Positions 1-9,029 of a DNA stretch of 64,000 nucleotides are shown here, piece after piece (the first letter of the stretch is position 1; each line of letters begins with the position of its first letter). The notes under the pieces are model-generated. The model had not been told where the DNA came from. It did no database searches and saw only the letters and a program-made list of their open reading frames with translations. Location of the stretch: assembly GCF_002111585.1 (NCBI RefSeq), contig NZ_LUTP01000016.1:1-64000 (forward strand). Reading direction: 5' to 3'. The translations under genes were made by a program, and so were the position numbers. Source of the stretch: Lonsdalea iberica (GTDB taxonomy: Bacteria; Pseudomonadota; Gammaproteobacteria; Enterobacterales; Enterobacteriaceae).

Positions 1-97
1 CAATGTTGTTGCTATTGCGCAGGCGACAAAAATGGTCCAAGTGCTCTGGGTGATGTTGACGAAAGGCACTGAGTATAAAATCCGCTTCGCTACCTAA
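1..97 (+). mobile_element. IS110-family transposase, C-terminal end only
   Basis: An open frame enters from the left edge (first full codon at base 2) and stops at TAA 95-97, giving about 31 residues. It contains the VVAIAQATKMVQVLWVMLTKG pattern in shortened form (VVAIAQA ... LWVMLTKGTEY), which is typical of the conserved C-terminus of IS110/IS1111 recombinases. These enzymes carry a DEDD RuvC-like domain and a C-terminal serine domain and move circular elements by site-specific recombination. Only the tail is visible, so whether the rest is intact cannot be judged. Family call rests on the motif, not on a search. Confidence 0.7.
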
Positions 98-858
98 TAC
101 AATCTCAGGCAGCGAAGTGGACTGCTGTTCAGACCCGATAACACGTTGTGGCAATGTGAGTATAGATAGCAGGATGTCAAAACAGGTAAGACCACAGGTG
201 AGTGAAACCGATACTCAGGCGGGGCAATAATAGCCCGTACTTATTTTTTGTACTCACTGGCAGCGCTCATCATGGTTCGGGGCAATGAAAGCCCCATCAG
301 AAACCGGATATATGGCTGCAGTTACTCGTTTTGATCATTGCAGAAAACACGTTGCACAGGCTGAACGTCCATATATGCTGGGTAGGATCAAAGATCACCT
401 CTATGCCAGTCTGAAAACTTCGTTCAAAAGCAGATTTACAGTGCCAATGATAAAAAATTTGTTTTTTTCTGTTTTGCAGTCATCTAGCTTTAACTTGATA
501 TTGTCTGATATGAGTGGTTCTTAACGTAAAACTCATCAGAAAAAATATATGTATTTTGAGAATTTTAAAGTTAGCATTTTAATGTCTTCGTGTTTTTTTG
601 GGGTGTTGTGATTTTTAAAGTAAATTCATTATAAATAAATAGCGAGGTTTTTCCCAATCAAGGGTTACTTATTTCTATTATTTTTTTGTGTGAGCCATGC
701 TAGTCATTTTTAGTGAAAAATAACTATGCGTATATCGTATCAATTACTCTTACGAAAAAATATCGAATTGTTTTAAATGTTTGTGAAAAAATGTATTATG
801 ATAGTGCATATGCGAAAAGTCATTGAGAAACTGATGGAATTGATTATAGGGAAGTATA
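98..858. other. AT-rich non-coding stretch after the IS110 tail
   Basis: No convincing gene is present. The first 200-300 bases are moderately GC and could be the right non-coding end of the IS110-type element; a short repeated GGGCAAT word occurs near 220-290 (GGGCAATAATAGCCC and GGGGCAATGAAAGCCCC, each with flanking complementary GGGC/GCCC arms able to fold). A 79-codon open frame at 285-524 lacks recognisable features and a clear ribosome binding site, so it is not called. From about 530 to 858 the DNA is very AT-rich, as is common upstream of horizontally acquired type VI genes, and must contain the hcp promoter. Confidence 0.45.
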
Positions 859-1338
859 ATGTCTAATCTTATTTATCTTAGCGTTGCCGGGGAAAAGCAA
901 AGTTTGATTTCGTCGGGGTGTTCATCACTAGGTTCTATCGGAAATAAATATCAATCCGCACATGAGAATGAAATTTTTGTCTATGAATTGGTTAATAACA
1001 TCAACAGAACATAAAATGTGTCTCTTCTTCCTGTGGAAATCAGGGAACCTATTGATAAAGCGACTCCTTTATTCGCTCAAGCAATCAATGATAATGAAAA
1101 AATGGAGTGTATTTTTTCATTTTATCGAACGGCTCAGTCGGGTGGGAATGAATTGTATTTTAAGATGAGACTTAAAGATGCGATTATTAATAATATTCGT
1201 TTTTTCTACCCTAACTCATTGATTCATAACGAGATTCAGCCCCAGGAAAATGTATCATTCAAGTTCGCTTCTATTGAATGGGAGCATGTTATTGCAAGAA
1301 CAAGCGCATATATGGTTTGGCAGAATATAAATTATTAG
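859..1338 (+). pseudogene. hcp: Hcp-family type VI secretion protein, in-frame TAA at codon 52
   Basis: Read from ATG 859, the frame gives MSNLIYLSVAGEKQ, then SIGNKYQSAHENEIFVYE, the usual Hcp1-type N-terminus. It meets TAA at 1012-1014 and continues in the same frame as NVSLLPVEIREPIDKATPL to TAG 1336-1338, ending in the family's WEHVIARTSAYMVW region. Family members commonly carry Gln at or next to the stop position, so a single CAA to TAA change explains it. Total length of 159 codons is normal. Hcp forms hexameric rings that stack into the T6SS tube and can carry effectors. No other T6SS gene lies nearby, so this is an orphan hcp. A GTG at 1018 could restart translation only of a truncated product. 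Confidence 0.85.
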
Positions 1339-1340
1339 TT

Positions 1341-1544
1341 TTACCGAGGGCCGGATCTAACGCCGGTCCTTTTTTTTAGAAAAAACCTTATGTCAATGTA
1401 AATCACAATGGCAATGGAAATAATTATCAATTTAACACTGTGTTCGGGAATAAAATACAGATACAAAAACCACAATCCAGCAATCAAAGACAATAGTATT
1501 GTGGTGAAAAAGAAATCCTTAATAACATTTTTTACAAAATTCAT
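1341..1544 (-). CDS. Small membrane protein of unknown function
   Basis: A 67-residue product with two hydrophobic helices (about residues 11-32 and 38-55), short loops and a basic C-terminus. It is not recognised. Its ATG overlaps the TGA of the gene upstream by the four bases ATGA, so the two are probably translationally coupled. The final nine codons read through the stem of the hcp terminator, which suggests the C-terminus is not conserved or that the gene was joined here recently. A two-helix membrane partner beside an orphan hcp could be an immunity protein, but only position suggests this. Confidence 0.5.
   Translation of the reverse strand: MNFVKNVIKDFFFTTILLSLIAGLWFLYLYFIPEHSVKLIIISIAIVIYIDIRFFLKKRTGVRSGPR
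1346..1377 (+). terminator. Rho-independent terminator after hcp
   Basis: Stem GGGCCGG (1348-1354) pairs with CCGGTCC (1363-1369, one G-T pair) around an 8-base loop and is followed by eight T residues (1370-1377). It lies 9 bases after the hcp stop. The last codons of the convergent small membrane gene run through this stem. Confidence 0.85.
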
Positions 1545-2225
1545 GATTTTATCATCCCATTGATGAAATTTATTATTTCTGACTCGTCACTTTTGTTAAT
1601 GGTAATGTGGGCAGGTAATATCGGCTCTACTAAAAAATATAACATTTCTATTTGCATAGAATAAAGAACCCAATATAGTTGAGGATTGATATCTCCTAAG
1701 TGTCTTGCTGACATGGCTGCTCCTTGAACCTTACCATAAAATGCCGCCATTGTTATTCCAAAGGCAGAATATTTGTTTATTCGTTGTATAACAATAGAAC
1801 TGAAACTAAATGATGATGAAATCGATTTGGCAATCAAATAGGCTAGAGACTCTTTGATTGCTCGATTTGTTGAAATTTCAGAGGCTGTTCCCAGTACTAA
1901 CTTAGCTATTTCTTCTTTTTTTTGTTCATCGATATTTTCTATTAATATCTTTGTATAAGCATGCACTATATCAAGAATGACATCTTCTCTTCGGTATACC
2001 TGCACAATAGAAAAAAACATGCGGCGGTCTTCGAGTTTTAGTTCTTGGCATACATCATTATATTTCTCAAACATGCATGATGTATACCAACTGGCTCTTT
2101 CAATTCCGTTATATATGTCACTGGTAAGGCTGATTGTATTTTCTTTTATTTGAAACCCTATCTGGCTGAGTTGCAAGAACTTTATCAGCTTCCATCTTTG
2201 ATTTTAAATAGTCTGATACAAGCAT
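1541..2225 (-). pseudogene. Unrecognised gene with probable frameshift near its 5' end
   Basis: The main frame (2176 to 1541) encodes about 211 residues, mostly helical, with a small-residue hydrophobic stretch near 137-156 and a hydrophobic aromatic segment near 165-187. It has only a TTG start without a Shine-Dalgarno. In the adjacent frame an ATG at 2225 has a strong site (GAGGAAAGGA, 2231-2240) five bases upstream and reads MLVSDYLKSKMEADKVLATQ before drifting out of frame. Joining ...KVLATQ to LSQIGFQ... needs a single-base shift around 2165-2176. The product is unknown. It is coupled by ATGA to the small membrane gene and faces hcp. Effector or toxin-related roles are speculation. Confidence 0.5.
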
Positions 2226-2462
2226 GAAAATCCTTTCCTCATCGGGTTTTATTTGCATCCAAAGTATACCCCCTAGGTAATGTATATGTAAGCGCAATTA
2301 TCTATAACGTCTAATATCTGAAAACGTCGACTACACTCCATCGCATAGTTCATAAAATCAATGGACTATCTGGTTAAGCCCCTTGATCTTCCCCCTGAAA
2401 ACAGTGCCAGTCTAAACTGAGGTATCCGGTCTTTCTTCTATCACCCAGAGAGGCTCATTGCC

Positions 2463-2858
2463 ATGAAAAAGACCCGTTATACCGAAGAACAGATTGCGTT
2501 TGCGCTGAAACAAACCGAAACCAGCTCCCGCGTCGGGGAAGTCTGCAGAAAGATGGGGGGGTTGAGGCCACTTTTTACAATTGGAAGAAGAAATTCGGCG
2601 GCTGAAGAAGCTGGTGGCAGATCTGAGCCTGGACAAGGAGATGCTTCAGGAGGTATTGAAGCGAAAGTTCTGAGGCCGGCTCAGACGCGCCAGGCGGTGC
2701 ATTTCCTGCTTGAAGCTTATCATATCGGTGTCCGCCGGGGATGTGGCCTGCTGATGCAGAGCAGAACTTTCTACCACAGGCAGAGCCAGCGTGATGATCG
2801 ACCGGTCACCCAGCGCATCCGAGAGATAGCGGAAATTCGGATACGGTATGGCCGGTAA
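2463..2858 (+). mobile_element. IS3-family transposase remnant
   Basis: ATG 2463 opens with MKKTRYTEEQIAFALKQ and VGEVCRKMG, the helix-turn-helix start of IS3-family OrfA. The frame breaks in a run of seven G residues near 2555-2561; the next frame gives VEATFYNWKKKFGG, then, after loss of roughly 17 codons, LKKLVADLSLDKEMLQEVL. OrfB-like sequence (QAVHFLLEAYHIGVRRGCG, RIREIAEIRIRYG) follows and stops at about 2858 before the catalytic DDE core. At least one frameshift, one internal deletion and a 3' truncation make it inactive. Element ends could not be fixed. Confidence 0.85.
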
Positions 2859-2976
2859 TACCATCAGAAGCATGCAATGTCATGAAATGAAACCTATTCT
2901 AGGCTTAATTAATTGATTTTAAATAGTTTATCGGGGGTTTTGTGAGGTTATGAAACGAGGTGAAATGAAAGAAAAT

Positions 2977-3048
2977 TGTCCCCAGCAGGAATCGAACCTA
3001 CAACTAGCCCTTAGGAGGGGCTCGTTATATCCATTTAACTATGGGGAC
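2977..3048 (-). tRNA. argW: tRNA-Arg (anticodon CCU)
   Basis: The reverse complement starts GTCCCCATAGTTAAATGG and has the CTCCTAA anticodon loop (anticodon CCT), a GGTTCGATTCC T-arm and an acceptor end pairing GTCCCCA with TGGGGAC. It closely matches E. coli argW, which also lies beside yfdC. The gene ends at the discriminator A (2977); the next bases on its strand are ATTTTC, so CCA is not encoded, unlike almost all enterobacterial tRNA genes. argW is a known integration site for prophages and islands, and the foreign zone begins exactly at this end. Confidence 0.95.
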
Positions 3049-3125
3049 ACGGCTGGCGAGCATTATACTCGATTTTGCCGCGTCCATAAGCACTTAGCGG
3101 TGCGTTTGCTTAATCCTCCACCACT

Positions 3126-4028
3126 TCAGCGTGATGAGTCATCCTTTTCGTCATCGAGTTTGACGGCTTTTTTGTCTTTGCCCGGCAGGTCGCTACGAAT
3201 TTGAGCATGGCTGATAAGCGCGAAAACAAAGGTGCCGCCAATAATGTTGCCTGCCAACGTCGGCAGGGCGAAGGGCCAGATGAACGCCTGCCACGACAGC
3301 TGCTGATTGAAGACCAAATAAAAAATTTCCGTTGCGCCAGCCACAATATGCGTCAGGCTGCTGGCCGAAATAAGCCAGGTCATGATGATAATCAGCAGGA
3401 TTTTCGCGCTACCGGCATTCGGCAGCATCCATACCATCGTAGCGATGATCCAGCCGGAAACCATGGCGTTGGCGAACATCTCCTGCGGGGGATTTTCCAT
3501 CACATGGAGAGCGATGTCGGAGAACGCATGGCGCACCTCCGCGCTGAAGACGGGCAGTGCCGTATACCCCAACGCCGCCAGTGCGGTGCCGATGAGGTTG
3601 CCGAACAACACGATCCCCCACAGTCGCAATAACAGACGAAAGTTATGCATGCTGGGTTGATGCATTATTGGCAATACAGCCGTGACGGTGTTTTCCGTAA
3701 ACAGCTGCTGACGCGCCATGATGACGATGATGAAGCCGAGCGTATAACCGAAACTCTCCAGCAGGTGCGCTCCCGTCACGCCTTTTAGCTCGGCGTGAAG
3801 CAGACCCATGGCGATGAGCGATGTCCCCATCGAAAGTCCGGCGGCGATGGCGGACCATAAAAGCGCTCGGCCATCCCGCACCAGCTCTTTTTGACCTTCC
3901 TGCCGGATACGCTCATGGATAGCGGCGGCCGGGGAGGGCAGGGAATGTTCATCCACGACGATGTCTTGTCCCTGGCGGTTTTCGTGACTCTCTAGGTTGC
4001 GATTGTTCGTTGAACGAGGATCATTCAT
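3126..4028 (-). CDS. yfdC: Formate/nitrite transporter-family inner membrane protein YfdC
   Basis: A 300-residue FNT-family channel protein with a long polar N-terminus (about 55 residues), then roughly six membrane segments and a charged tail. The family motif region ARQQLFTENTVTAVLP lies at residues 105-120. YfdC is the divergent FNT branch whose substrate is not firmly known, although relatives pass small anions such as formate and nitrite. Gene order argW-yfdC-mlaA equals that of E. coli. ATG 4028 gives a product close to the usual length (about 310). It is transcribed alone, divergent from mlaA. Confidence 0.9.
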   Translation of the reverse strand: MNDPRSTNNRNLESHENRQGQDIVVDEHSLPSPAAAIHERIRQEGQKELVRDGRALLWSAIAAGLSMGTSLIAMGLLHAELKGVTGAHLLESFGYTLGFIIVIMARQQLFTENTVTAVLPIMHQPSMHNFRLLLRLWGIVLFGNLIGTALAALGYTALPVFSAEVRHAFSDIALHVMENPPQEMFANAMVSGWIIATMVWMLPNAGSAKILLIIIMTWLISASSLTHIVAGATEIFYLVFNQQLSWQAFIWPFALPTLAGNIIGGTFVFALISHAQIRSDLPGKDKKAVKLDDEKDDSSR

Positions 4029-4525
4029 AACTGATTATTCCGTTGGCATCGTGTTGGCGGAAACTGACTTATAAGCATAGTCACTCTTCATCGCCGCGCG
4101 GCGCTCGAGTATGAACCGGTGCCTGCGGCGACGCCGTGCCGCATCGATCATCCTTACGTCTTAAAAATCGGGCTTGCAGCCGTTCGTGTTAATGACCCAG
4201 GAGGGCAGAATGTGCTATTAGCTTTTGCGTCTTGGGTGGTTCTATCGTGAGGGTGCGGTGACAGAGTGCCTTCCGCCGTTATTGTGACGGCGTTGTGGGT
4301 GGATTCAGGCCGCATGGCCGTATTGATGCATGCTTGAATGGGAACAGTCAGAGCCTGCCGCAGCCTCACTAAAGGGGACGCACGCCGGAACGATGTTGAG
4401 GGCTAACGCCGTTGGCGTGAATTTTTCGTATGGTGATACACTCAATGCGGCATGACGTTTCCGCCTCCATCGGTAAACGGTGCCTTTTTACAAGGGCATA
4501 CAAAAATTAAGCAGGGAGAATGGTT
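4029..4525. other. yfdC-mlaA divergent intergenic region
   Basis: Nearly 500 bases separate two divergent starts and must contain both promoters. Open frames inside (for example 4154-4369 on the minus strand) have no recognisable protein features. No operator or RNA gene is recognised. Confidence 0.4.
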
Positions 4526-5287
4526 ATGAATTTCCGCCTCGGGGGAGTGGTTTTAGCAAGTTTGTTGCTCGTTGCGTGCGCCAGTTCCAGAGACACCACG
4601 CAGCAGGGGCGTTCAGATCCTCTGGAAGGCTTCAACCGAAGCATGTTCAGCTTTAACTACTATCTGTTAGATCCCTATCTGGTGCGACCCGCCGCCGTGG
4701 TGTGGCGTGATTACGTCCCGCATCCCGCTCGTAACGGGTTGACGAACTTCTTCGATAACCTGTCGGAGCCGGCGGCGATGGTGAATTACTTCGCCGAAGG
4801 CAAACCGTATGAAGCGATGATCCACTTCAACCGTTTCTTCCTTAATACTATCGTCGGAATGGGGGGGCTAATTGACGTCGCCACCATGGCTAACCCCAAG
4901 CTGGCGAAAAAAGAGGAGCCCCGTCGCTTTGGGAGCACGCTGGGACATTACGATGTCGCCTACGGTCCCTACGTCGTGTTGCCGGGTTATGGCAGCGCGA
5001 CGCTGCGTGAAGACGGCGGAAATGTCGTCGATACCCTCTATCCCCCCTTGAGCTACCTGACATTCTGGATGTCCGCGGGTAAATGGATGATTGAAGGGTT
5101 GGAGACGCGCGCTCAGTTGCTGGATTCCGACGGTCTGCTGAAGAACTCGTCCGACCCTTATCTGATGATGCGTGAAGCCTACTTCCAGCGTCATGATTTC
5201 CTGGCGACCGGGGGAGCCGGTCCGGCGCCGGTGAATCCAAATGCCAAAGAAATTGAGGGCAGCCTTCAGGAAATCGACGCGCAATAA
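4526..5287 (+). CDS. mlaA: Outer-membrane lipid asymmetry lipoprotein MlaA
   Basis: A 253-residue lipoprotein. The signal peptide ends in the lipobox LVAC with lipidated Cys at residue 18. The mature part has the family hallmarks SDPLEGFNR, VRP..VWRDYVP, FGSTLGHY and REAYFQRHDF. MlaA sits in the outer membrane as a doughnut-shaped channel, works with porins and hands mislocalised phospholipids to periplasmic MlaC for return by the MlaFEDB transporter. ATG 4526 is preferred because GGGAG lies seven bases upstream; an in-frame ATG at 4520 lies too close to it. E. coli vacJ/mlaA is at the same position. Confidence 0.93.
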   Translation: MNFRLGGVVLASLLLVACASSRDTTQQGRSDPLEGFNRSMFSFNYYLLDPYLVRPAAVVWRDYVPHPARNGLTNFFDNLSEPAAMVNYFAEGKPYEAMIHFNRFFLNTIVGMGGLIDVATMANPKLAKKEEPRRFGSTLGHYDVAYGPYVVLPGYGSATLREDGGNVVDTLYPPLSYLTFWMSAGKWMIEGLETRAQLLDSDGLLKNSSDPYLMMREAYFQRHDFLATGGAGPAPVNPNAKEIEGSLQEIDAQ

Positions 5288-5310
5288 ATACCCGCGTCTC
5301 AGTGATGTAT

Positions 5311-5336
5311 AGTGGCGCCTTCGGGCGCCTTTATTC
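5311..5336 (+). terminator. Rho-independent terminator of mlaA
   Basis: Perfect stem GGCGCC (5314-5319), UUCG-type tetraloop TTCG (5320-5323), GGCGCC (5324-5329), then TTTATT. It lies 26 bases after the mlaA stop. Confidence 0.9.
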
Positions 5337-5650
5337 GTTGTTTTTTTATGAGTTGCTTTTTAGATCTTCACATACAAGATTGTTTGTGAGAAGTTACCAG
5401 CCTGTTGAATGTTTATTTAATTACATAAATTTATTTTCATCAGCCATGTAACAATAATGCTACCCTGTTTGTGAGAGTGACGTTTCAGCAGCTCCGAACT
5501 GGCAGCCAGACTCGTTTTGATCTAACGAAATTTTGACCAAAAGCAGTCTTACTGCTCTTTCACCACTTCTGTACCGTTATCTTGCTCGTCGGGATGGGAT
5601 GACTTTGTTTCACCTGCAGGGATAATAATTCACATTAAGAGATGTAAAGC
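5337..5650. other. mqo upstream region
   Basis: About 310 bases without a gene; the first half is AT-rich (TTTATTTAATTACATAAATTTATT near 5410-5433 in outline). It should hold the mqo promoter. No operator is called with confidence. Confidence 0.4.
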
Positions 5651-7222
5651 ATGAAAAAACTACTCATTTCGGTCCTCTGTTTAGGGATCATGGGAGTAAC
5701 GCAATCTGCTGTGGCAGAAGAGGATAAAACCGTGGATGTAGTACTGATCGGCGGCGGCGTTATGAGTGCAACATTGGGCACCTATTTGCAAGAACTGGAG
5801 CCCAACTGGACCATCAATATGGTCGAGCGTATGGATAACGTTGCCCAGGAAAGTTCAAACGGCTGGAATAATGCGGGTACCGGACACTCCGCCTTTATGG
5901 AGTTGAACTATACCCCGGAAAAACCCGACGGCTCGGTCGAAATCGTCAAAGCCGTTGAAATCAGCGAAGCATTCGAAATTTCCCGCGAATTCTGGTCCTA
6001 TCAGGTTAAAAACAACGTGATGAAGGATCCCACCTCCTTTATCAACAGTGTTCCCCACATCAGCTTCGTCTGGGGCGACGACAACGTCGACTTCTTGCAC
6101 AAACGCTACAACGCGCTGCAGCACAGTACGCTGTTCCGCGGTATGGAATTCACCAACGACGCTAACACCATCAAAGACTGGGCTCCGTTGGTGATGGAAG
6201 GACGCGACCCGAATCAGAAAGTCGCGGCGACCCGTATGCCGATTGGTACCGACGTCAACTATGGCGAAGTGACCCGTCAGCTGGTTGATTCCATGAAGCA
6301 GAACCCGAACTTCTCTTTACAGCTGAATCACGAAGTCCGCGACCTGAAGCGTAACAGTGATAACACCTGGAACGTCGTGGTTGCCGACCTGAAAAATGAT
6401 GGCAAAGAAAGCGTAATCAAAGCGAAATTCGTCTTCATCGGCGCAGGCGGCGCGGCGCTGCAGCTGCTGCAGAAATCTGGCATTCCTGAAGCCGAGAACT
6501 ACGGCGGCTTCCCGGTCGGCGGCGAGTTCCTGGTGACAGACAATCCTGATGTCGTGAAACGTCACATGGCGAAGGTCTACGGTAAAGCTTCCGTAGGTGC
6601 GCCGCCGATGTCCGTTCCGCATCTGGATACCCGTGTCTTCAACGGTAAACAAGTCGTGCTGTTCGGGCCGTTCGCAACCTTCTCCAGCAAATTCCTGAAA
6701 AATGGTTCGCTGTGGGATCTGTTCGCGTCCGTCAGCACCTCCAACTTCATGCCGATGGTGCATGTCGGTCTGGATAACTTCGATCTGGTGAAATACCTGA
6801 TCAGCCAGGTGATGATGAGCGACGACGACCGTTTCGCGGCGTTGCAGGAATACTTCCCGAACGCTAAGAAAGAAGATTGGAAGCTGAGCGTTGCCGGTCA
6901 GCGCGTGCAGGTCATCAAGAAAGATGCTGACAAAGGCGGCGTGCTGAAACTGGGCACCGAAATTGTCAGCTCTCAGGATGGCACCATCGCTGCGCTGCTG
7001 GGCGCCTCTCCGGGCGCTTCTACCGCTGCGCCGATCATGCTGGACGTGCTGAACAAGGTCTTCAAGACCCAAATCGCGACGCCGGAATGGCAGGCCAAGC
7101 TGAAGGAAATCATCCCTTCCTACGGTGAAAAACTGGACGGCGACATTGAGCTGACCAACAAGATCCGTAGCTACACCAGCAGCACGCTGAAACTGAACTA
7201 TATGGAAGTGAAACCGGAGTGA
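5651..7222 (+). CDS. mqo: Malate:quinone oxidoreductase
   Basis: A 523-residue FAD enzyme that oxidises malate to oxaloacetate and passes electrons to the quinone pool, bypassing NAD-dependent malate dehydrogenase. The dinucleotide-binding signature [12 protein letters not shown] lies at residues 32-43, followed by the family blocks [15 protein letters not shown] and [14 protein letters not shown]. As in E. coli, the protein starts with a Sec-like signal (residues 1-22, ending SAVA). Length is slightly below E. coli Mqo (548), which has a longer C-terminal tail. It is a single gene with its own terminator. Confidence 0.95.
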   Translation: MKKLLISVLCLGIMGVTQSAVAEEDKTVDVVLIGGGVMSATLGTYLQELEPNWTINMVERMDNVAQESSNGWNNAGTGHSAFMELNYTPEKPDGSVEIVKAVEISEAFEISREFWSYQVKNNVMKDPTSFINSVPHISFVWGDDNVDFLHKRYNALQHSTLFRGMEFTNDANTIKDWAPLVMEGRDPNQKVAATRMPIGTDVNYGEVTRQLVDSMKQNPNFSLQLNHEVRDLKRNSDNTWNVVVADLKNDGKESVIKAKFVFIGAGGAALQLLQKSGIPEAENYGGFPVGGEFLVTDNPDVVKRHMAKVYGKASVGAPPMSVPHLDTRVFNGKQVVLFGPFATFSSKFLKNGSLWDLFASVSTSNFMPMVHVGLDNFDLVKYLISQVMMSDDDRFAALQEYFPNAKKEDWKLSVAGQRVQVIKKDADKGGVLKLGTEIVSSQDGTIAALLGASPGASTAAPIMLDVLNKVFKTQIATPEWQAKLKEIIPSYGEKLDGDIELTNKIRSYTSSTLKLNYMEVKPE

Positions 7223-7246
7223 TTCCGATTCTGCTTCAATAGCTCA

Positions 7247-7276
7247 TAAAAAAGCCGCGTAAGCGGCCTTTTTTGA
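7247..7276 (+). terminator. Rho-independent terminator of mqo
   Basis: AAAAAA-GCCGC (7254-7258), loop GTAA, GCGGC then CTTTTTT. The A-run on the left makes it potentially bidirectional, serving mqo and the convergent fadL. Confidence 0.9.
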
Positions 7277-7346
7277 TCGTTGTATAAAATGGAAATTCAT
7301 AAAGCATCCCGCGCGTGGATGAGCCTTCACACGGGATGGCGGCTTA

Positions 7347-8663
7347 TCAGAAGCGGTAATTCAGGTTGATGCCATACAGCCAGGCAGTGCCTTTTGAGGT
7401 GAAGCTGTAGGTAGCCGGCGAGTTGTCGGCCACTTTTTCGTTAATGGTGACGCTCTTACCGTGCATGTAGGAGATGCCTAAGTCGACAGAGGCGTCTTTA
7501 TTGAATGCATAGGTGGTCCCGGCGCTAATCCAGAGTCGGTCTTGATCCGGAATAGAGATGGAGCGGTTCTCTGCCGGTACGGGGCTATCGTCGTACGCGA
7601 TACCGGTGCGGAAAGTCCATTTATTGTCGTAATAATAGGTGGTGCCGAGCGCCATGCGATAGGCGTCGCGGAAATGCTCTTTCTTCTCGAACAGTTGCTG
7701 ATTGTTGCTGCCGGTGGCTCTTAGCTCTTCGAACTGGCTCCAACTGGTGTAAGTGAAGCTGTAATGAACCGCCCATTGAGGCGCGACACGGTGATAGGTG
7801 GAGAACTCCCACATTTCCGGCAGCGATAGCGTCAGCGCGCCGGGAATGTACTGGCCGCCCGTGCCCGTCGTTGTGCTGGTCGCGATGACGCGGGGCAGGT
7901 CGTTTTTATAATCGCCCTTGAAGTCGATGTCGACTTTGGAGCGATAAGTCAGTCCGACGCGGTTATTCTCGTCGACTTCGTACAAAATACCGGCGTTCCA
8001 GCCGTAACCCCACTCTTCGCCTTCCAGATGTGCTATCTCGGATGAAGGGCCATTGACCACGCCTGCCAGACCGCCTCTAGAGGCTGGAATGTAGGCCAGT
8101 TCGCCCGCGGTGCGCACAATTTTCGCTTTAGCATAGACCGCGTCAACGCCCAGCCCGAGACTAAAGTGCTGGTTCATGCGATATGCGGCGCTGAGGTTGA
8201 GGTTCGATGTCAGCAGTTTGGTCGTGCCGCCGATGGAGCCCGCAGCGTAGTCGGAGGGAAACTCCGTCGACAGACCATAGTTAGTCACGGCGGAGGCGCC
8301 CACGGACCAGCGGTCGTTCAGCGGCATGATGAAGTGCACGTTCGGCACCCATTGCGCGGGCGCGATATTATGCGCGCTGGTATCGCCGCTTCCCGTCAGG
8401 GAGTTTTGGCCCTGCAAATTCACGTCCGGGTCGATATAAATAGCGCCGATAGAGAACGCGGGGCGGTCAAATAAGGCCATGGTGGCGGGATTGCGGCTGC
8501 CTGACGTCGCGTTGTCGGCGACGGCGCCTTCGCCGGAGAAAGCGCGTCCCAGACCGGACGTGGAGTATTCATTGAGCTGGAAACCCGCGGCGGATGCATG
8601 GCTGGATAACAGCGCTAGTGCTACAGCAAGCGATGTTTTTTTCAGCCGGCCTTTCTGGTGCAT
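7347..8663 (-). CDS. fadL: Long-chain fatty acid outer-membrane transporter FadL
   Basis: A 438-residue outer-membrane beta-barrel. The signal peptide covers about residues 1-25 (HASA cut), the mature protein begins [21 protein letters not shown] and carries the N-terminal hatch NPA motif (SRNPATM). The C-terminus ends in the barrel signature ...NLNYRF. FadL binds long-chain fatty acids outside the cell and releases them laterally into the membrane. ATG 8663 is preferred over an upstream TTG because GAGG sits seven bases before it. Expression is probably repressed by FadR through the operator at 8755-8771. Confidence 0.94.
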   Translation of the reverse strand: MHQKGRLKKTSLAVALALLSSHASAAGFQLNEYSTSGLGRAFSGEGAVADNATSGSRNPATMALFDRPAFSIGAIYIDPDVNLQGQNSLTGSGDTSAHNIAPAQWVPNVHFIMPLNDRWSVGASAVTNYGLSTEFPSDYAAGSIGGTTKLLTSNLNLSAAYRMNQHFSLGLGVDAVYAKAKIVRTAGELAYIPASRGGLAGVVNGPSSEIAHLEGEEWGYGWNAGILYEVDENNRVGLTYRSKVDIDFKGDYKNDLPRVIATSTTTGTGGQYIPGALTLSLPEMWEFSTYHRVAPQWAVHYSFTYTSWSQFEELRATGSNNQQLFEKKEHFRDAYRMALGTTYYYDNKWTFRTGIAYDDSPVPAENRSISIPDQDRLWISAGTTYAFNKDASVDLGISYMHGKSVTINEKVADNSPATYSFTSKGTAWLYGINLNYRF

Positions 8664-8754
8664 GACCAAACCTCATTGTATTTTGTGGTTGAGCGCTGTT
8701 ACTTCGTAAAACGGTAACAAAAGGACGCGCATTGTAGGTTGGCTACTCTTTGTG

Positions 8755-8771
8755 ACAAATCAGACCAGTTA
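8755..8771 (-). promoter_or_regulatory. FadR operator upstream of fadL
   Basis: On the minus strand the sequence TAACTGGTCTGATTTGT matches the FadR consensus CTGGTCNGACNTGTT at nearly all fixed positions. It lies about 90 bases upstream of the fadL start, where FadR represses fadL in E. coli; the repressor is released by long-chain acyl-CoA. A TGTTAC/GTAACA inverted repeat (8697-8702, 8714-8719) lies between it and the gene and is unexplained. Confidence 0.75.
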
Positions 8772-9029
8772 CAAAAAGATTCGATTATTAATAATTTGAT
8801 CTTTAATCGTTTTGCTTTTGTTAAATTAATGTCTGGTGATTGAGTCATTTTCGCCGGTAAGGGAGAGGGCGAAGGCAGGGGCGAACAAGGAATGCGAGGC
8901 GGATATGGCGTTAATATCCATAGTGTCAGTAAGTCCTAGTGCTTCGGCGTCTCGGCGGGTAAAATAAGATAACCTTTTATGACCTGGAACGAGCCTGGCC
9001 TCCAGGTATTTCCGCAGAGGAGTCTTGTA

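Noticed and set aside
285-524. 79-codon open frame after the IS110 tail
   Set aside because: No recognisable motif, no clear ribosome binding site, and it lies in a region better explained as the non-coding end of the element.
5651-5720. Mqo signal peptide as a novel relocation of the enzyme
   Set aside because: E. coli Mqo has a similar hydrophobic N-terminus, so this is a family trait and not new here.
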